From Anaerolineaceae bacterium (lineage in GTDB: Bacteria > Chloroflexota > Anaerolineae > Anaerolineales > Anaerolineaceae), in contig JAENZD010000002.1 of NCBI GenBank assembly GCA_016841445.1, positions 62,001 to 126,000 on the forward strand: 64,000 nt of DNA, written 5' to 3'. The position numbers and the translations under genes were made by a program. The notes under the pieces were generated by a model that saw only the letters and a list, made by a program, of their open reading frames with translations, did no database searches and was not told the origin of the DNA. The stretch's first letter is position 1, and every line of letters begins with the position of its first letter. Positions 60,113 to 64,000 of the stretch are shown one piece after another.

Positions 60113-61171
60113 ATGGAACAACAACCAAGCATCATTTGGGATAAAGGCAGTGCCTACGATTTATTTACCAGCCTGCTCATCATCCATCAACCGGAAGAGT
60201 TTGGATTAAGGGCTTCATGGGCTGCAGGTGTTCGTTCCCGCCTGCCAATCGTCTTGCGAGACACGCTTGATCTTTCGCAAAAGTTCATGAACGTCCCCTT
60301 AAACTTTATTTATCACCTGCCGGAACCAAAAAGAGCCCATTCAGCAATCAACGCACTTGAGGATTTATCTCCTGAAGATCGCCTTCCGGCCTTATTCTTC
60401 TCATCAAGAACTGACAGGGGCATCCAGGATTTTCAACACTTCCTGCTCGATCTGGAGGGCAAGCAGCGGCTGACGGCGAGTATTGAGTCAAAAATAAAAG
60501 AACGCTACAAAAACTCCAATCGCATGGAAAAAGGTTTTTCAAGGGCATTATTTGAAGGGTGGTCAGATCGGAAAGCATTTGGCGAAATTTATCTTGAAGC
60601 GCTAAAAGCATATGCTAAAAACTTTTTTGAGGAAGAGGAACCACGGATCCTCCCGGCTCAAACGGAGGCTTTAGAAACTGCAAAAGCAATGGCAGAACAG
60701 AAAGATCTCATTTCCTTAGTTGAAGAACTATCAGAAGGCGTTCGGTTGGATTGGGTTTCAGAAGTTTCACAAGTCGTCATGGCACCCTCTTTCTGGGCAT
60801 CACCTTTTGTTATTTTTAACCGCATTGATGACAGCACCGGAGTCATTGTTTTTGGTGCTCGCCCCAAGGGAACCACGCTGGTTCCCGGCGAATTGGTGCC
60901 CGAAGACCTTCTTAATGCTCTGAAATCCCTTGCAGATCCAACGCGGTTACGTATTCTGCGTTATTTACAGGATGACCCTGCCACAACCAATGATCTCGCC
61001 AAGTTCCTGCGCCTACGCCCGCCAACGATGAACCATCACTTACACATTTTACGTCTTGCAGGACTGGTACAGGTGACCATATCTCCCTCAGCTGAAAGGC
61101 AGTACACAATTCGGAAAGAAGGTCTCGATTTAACTATCACGGCTTTGCGGGAATTTCTGCCAGGAGACTAA
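60113..61171 (+). CDS. ArsR-family winged-helix transcriptional regulator
   Basis: C-terminal LKSLADPTRLRILRYLQDDPATTNDLAKFLRLRPPTMNHHLHILRLAGLV. Confidence 0.88.
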   Translation: MEQQPSIIWDKGSAYDLFTSLLIIHQPEEFGLRASWAAGVRSRLPIVLRDTLDLSQKFMNVPLNFIYHLPEPKRAHSAINALEDLSPEDRLPALFFSSRTDRGIQDFQHFLLDLEGKQRLTASIESKIKERYKNSNRMEKGFSRALFEGWSDRKAFGEIYLEALKAYAKNFFEEEEPRILPAQTEALETAKAMAEQKDLISLVEELSEGVRLDWVSEVSQVVMAPSFWASPFVIFNRIDDSTGVIVFGARPKGTTLVPGELVPEDLLNALKSLADPTRLRILRYLQDDPATTNDLAKFLRLRPPTMNHHLHILRLAGLVQVTISPSAERQYTIRKEGLDLTITALREFLPGD

Positions 61172-61176
61172 TTTTT

Positions 61177-62457
61177 GTGACAGTTGAAAAAGACGAGAAA
61201 AGCCCTGTGAAACAAGGGGTGATCAGGACATACATCGAACGCGTAAGCGCATTCAGCCCTAACGCCCGGAAATATTTGATCAGCATCATGGTCTATGGAG
61301 CTGGATTTGGCATCCATAGAATCCTTTTTAATTTCTTCTTACGCAGCCTGGGATATGACGAAACCCTGATGGGCTTACTGTCGACGGTCAGCAGCATGAC
61401 CGTATTGATATCCGCCCTTCCAATGGGTTATGTTGCAGATATCCTGGGTCGAAAATTATCGCTGGTGGTATCAGGATTGGTGATCGGCCCATCCATATTG
61501 CTGATGGTGATTTTCCCTTCGGTTCCCATGATGATCATCATGAATATCCTGATGGGGATCGGTTCCAGCCTGGGCAGTATCTCCAGTGGTCCCTTCCTGA
61601 TGGAAAACAGCGGAGAAGTTGAGCGAACTTATCTTTTCAGCATCAGTTCGGGATTACGCATGGCGGCTTTTTCCGTCGGCGATTGGATTGGGGGCTACTT
61701 GCCAACCTGGTTTGGCAGGGTTTTTGATGTTAGCGCTGTCAGCAGCACAGCTTATGCCTGGGCGATTGGCATAGCGGGCATCCTGGTCATCGTTGCTGTG
61801 ATTCCTCGCCTGATGCTTAAAAGAAGAAAACTGGCTTCTGACGAAATTACCATATTTGCCCCACTGAAATATGCCAAAGAACATCCCGGCATGCTCACCA
61901 AGTTACTATTACCGATGCTGATTACGTCCATCGGTGCCGGGCTGATCATGCCGTTCATGAACATCTTCTTCAGCAATGTCCACCACCAGCCCGATCCTGT
62001 GATCGGTGTCATGTTCGCCTGGGGGTCGTTAGCCATGGGCATTGGATTGATCCTCGCCCCCGCATTGGCAGATCGTTTTGGGAAGATCAAGGTGATCGTT
62101 TTCACCCAAGCCTTATCCATTCCCTTCCTGATCCTGCTTGGTTTTTCGCCCCTGTTCAGCCTCAGCGCGCTGGCATACTATATCAGGTTAACCTTGATGA
62201 ATATGAGCTCACCTGTCTACCAGACTTTTGTGATGGAACAGGTTGATTCAGACTCGCGCGCGATGGTGGCCAGCCTGAACAGCATGGTGTCAAGCTTCGG
62301 CCGGGCTTTCAGCCCCACCATCAGCGGATGGCTGCAGGTGAGCTATGGCTTTGGTCCACCTTTCATCGGGACGATCATTCTGTATACCATTTCGATCTTT
62401 TTGTACTACTTTTTTTTCATCCGGGGACGCAGTCGGAAGCTCAGGCAAGCTGGCTGA
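61177..62457 (+). CDS. MFS transporter
   Basis: GLLSTVSSMTVLISALPMGYVADILGRKLSLVVSG; 12 hydrophobic segments; GTG start, adjacent to ArsR gene. Confidence 0.9.
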   Translation: MTVEKDEKSPVKQGVIRTYIERVSAFSPNARKYLISIMVYGAGFGIHRILFNFFLRSLGYDETLMGLLSTVSSMTVLISALPMGYVADILGRKLSLVVSGLVIGPSILLMVIFPSVPMMIIMNILMGIGSSLGSISSGPFLMENSGEVERTYLFSISSGLRMAAFSVGDWIGGYLPTWFGRVFDVSAVSSTAYAWAIGIAGILVIVAVIPRLMLKRRKLASDEITIFAPLKYAKEHPGMLTKLLLPMLITSIGAGLIMPFMNIFFSNVHHQPDPVIGVMFAWGSLAMGIGLILAPALADRFGKIKVIVFTQALSIPFLILLGFSPLFSLSALAYYIRLTLMNMSSPVYQTFVMEQVDSDSRAMVASLNSMVSSFGRAFSPTISGWLQVSYGFGPPFIGTIILYTISIFLYYFFFIRGRSRKLRQAG

Positions 62458-62525
62458 GTATATCCAAAGCAATACTTGAATAACTAATCCAGGAAATTTA
62501 AAACAAACTGCCAGCTGACCCTCTC

Positions 62526-63080
62526 TCAAAACCGCAGTAAGGCCATCGCCATGATCGTCTGCCATGGCAGAACCTTGAATGCGCCCCTGGCGACCGCTGC
62601 TTCAACCTCTGCCCGAGAAAGCTTCAGCAACTGCTGCTCTTCCAGATCGTCCGCATCTCGCTCCGCTGTTTTATACGCACCTCTGGCCAGGAAAAAGTGG
62701 GCGGTACCATTCCCCCGGTTACCGTCTACTGAAAATTGCCCTAATTTCTCCCAACGTTTTGCTTTATAACCTGTCTCCTCCAGGAGTTCGCGCTGCGCAG
62801 CTAATAATGGATCTTCCCCCGGTTCAATATACCCCCCTGTCGGTGCCAGGCTTGTGCCATCGACAGCATATTTCGTTTGTCGAAAGCAGAGATATTCATC
62901 CTCATCCGTAACAGCCACAATATTGACAAAATCCGGCGTCACCAACCAGAGCCAATCCTCAATCACCTTTTTATCAGGCAGTTCAACGGTATGCGATTCC
63001 ACCGTCAGGTAAGGCGGCATTTTGAAAACAAGCTCCCGCTTCAATGTTTTCCAGGTTTCCATGTCTATACTCCTATTCAT
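62526..63080 (-). CDS. Nudix hydrolase
   Basis: GGYIEPGEDPLLAAQRELLEETGY. Confidence 0.93.
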   Translation of the reverse strand: MNRSIDMETWKTLKRELVFKMPPYLTVESHTVELPDKKVIEDWLWLVTPDFVNIVAVTDEDEYLCFRQTKYAVDGTSLAPTGGYIEPGEDPLLAAQRELLEETGYKAKRWEKLGQFSVDGNRGNGTAHFFLARGAYKTAERDADDLEEQQLLKLSRAEVEAAVARGAFKVLPWQTIMAMALLRF

Positions 63081-63086
63081 GTGTCA

Positions 63087-63548
63087 TTATGAAGATTGTG
63101 CTCGTTGGATATACGGCAGGTGGAATTTGTACTCATGGATCATGGCCTTTACCCAGGTCATTAATCCCGCTTCCGTTGAAAAACGTGATTCTGGAATTTC
63201 TTCCAATTCTTCTATAAATGCCTTGAAAGACCTCTCAAAAGCGTTAAGACTTTCCTGCCACTTCAAAACATGCCGGTCATCAACAGAAATTTGGTTAAAA
63301 GCATCAATGTCCAGGTCAAAGTCCGTCTTATCTTCAGCAAGCAGCGTACGTATGATTGGAAGGGATTGGACCTGCCAACCAGTCAAATGATCAACCACGG
63401 CTTTCACAGACCACTCTCCACAAACACCTGGCTCCAGGGCCTGCGCTTCGGTTAGCGTTTGGCAAACTGTGAAGAAGGTTTTGTAATCTTTCTTCATTTC
63501 CGAGACATATTCATTAGGGTTTGTTGGTGACATACGGCCTTTATTCAA
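63087..63548 (-). CDS. DinB/ClbS-like four-helix protein
   Basis: WSVKAVVDHLTGWQVQSLPIIR ... HEYKFHLPYI. Confidence 0.75.
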   Translation of the reverse strand: MNKGRMSPTNPNEYVSEMKKDYKTFFTVCQTLTEAQALEPGVCGEWSVKAVVDHLTGWQVQSLPIIRTLLAEDKTDFDLDIDAFNQISVDDRHVLKWQESLNAFERSFKAFIEELEEIPESRFSTEAGLMTWVKAMIHEYKFHLPYIQRAQSS

Positions 63549-63560
63549 GAAATATCTCTT

Positions 63561-64000
63561 TTATACATCTGCAGGTTCAACCTCAAGGTCAGCTGGTGTG
63601 ATTTCTACATTTTCAAGGTTCTTGAACGTAAGGTCTCTCACTCCCAACCCAATGTTTTTCTTTACAATTGCCCATAAGCCAAGGTAATTGGTATTGATCG
63701 CTCTTGACATGTTCAAGCCCAACATTTGTGTCATACCTTCAATCAAGATATTATTCGATGCTTCTATTTCAACAAAATCACCGAAAGGCAGCTCATCCAG
63801 CATCACTTTCACGTCCCCCAGTTGATATGTTCGCCGGTATTTTTCATAGCCCACAACAACCTGGTACCCCAAGGATTCAAATAATTTTTGAACTGCTTCC
63901 AAATTATCGGCCGTGAATTCGATTTCAGTTCGAGAGATAATTCCGCCCTCATTTCGGGCATTTTCCTTGAATGTCACCCGGACGTGATAATCTTCTCTCA
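63561..64000 (-). CDS. CYTH-domain (class IV adenylate cyclase-like) protein, 5' end beyond the window
   Basis: REDYHVRVTFKENARNEGG...RTEIEFTADNLEAVQKLFESLGYQVVVGYEKYRRTYQLGDVKVMLDELPFGDFVEIE; frame open to window edge. Confidence 0.85.
   Translation of the reverse strand, partial: REDYHVRVTFKENARNEGGIISRTEIEFTADNLEAVQKLFESLGYQVVVGYEKYRRTYQLGDVKVMLDELPFGDFVEIEASNNILIEGMTQMLGLNMSRAINTNYLGLWAIVKKNIGLGVRDLTFKNLENVEITPADLEVEPADV

Noticed and set aside
1-64000. CRISPR arrays, rRNA, tRNA, prophage, toxin-antitoxin or defence island
   Set aside because: No regularly spaced repeats, no cloverleaf-like or rRNA sequence recognised by eye, and no phage structural or defence gene families among the ORFs; a tRNAscan/Infernal run would be needed for certainty

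Overview
64 kb of ordinary chromosomal sequence from an anaerobic bacterium. Gene content and proline/threonine 'TPTPT' linkers suggest Chloroflexota/Anaerolineae, but this is inference. I support about 50 protein-coding genes and see no rRNA, tRNA or CRISPR. Most of the window is housekeeping or metabolic: a glpA-like/FAD oxidoreductase/DUF1667 operon, a glycyl radical enzyme (GRE), PFOR, a LarA-like protein, dnaG-rpoD, uvrA, an FGGY kinase, rsmG, Ni-SOD with its maturation protease, phosphofructokinase, cell-wall and secreted proteins, and transporters. The most unusual part is 5.7-9.6 kb. An intact GRE gene is followed, with overlapping stop/start, by a RAYT (REP-associated tyrosine transposase). 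The RAYT is followed, again overlapping, by a GRE-activase gene that has lost the segment holding the third radical-SAM cysteine. The RAYT coding sequence contains a perfect 32-nt palindrome. A same-length relative with compensatory stem changes lies at 37993-38020 and a degenerate relative may lie at 3361-3414, so this looks like a small REP-like family. Other leads: a frameshifted Nudix gene at a 7-A tract, an unlisted zinc-ribbon pseudogene, a candidate SOS box upstream of uvrA, a double palindromic operator candidate next to a MalT-like regulator, a 5' leader stem-loop upstream of PFOR, and intergenic hairpin repeats with covarying stems. No complete new defence or biosynthetic system is evident.
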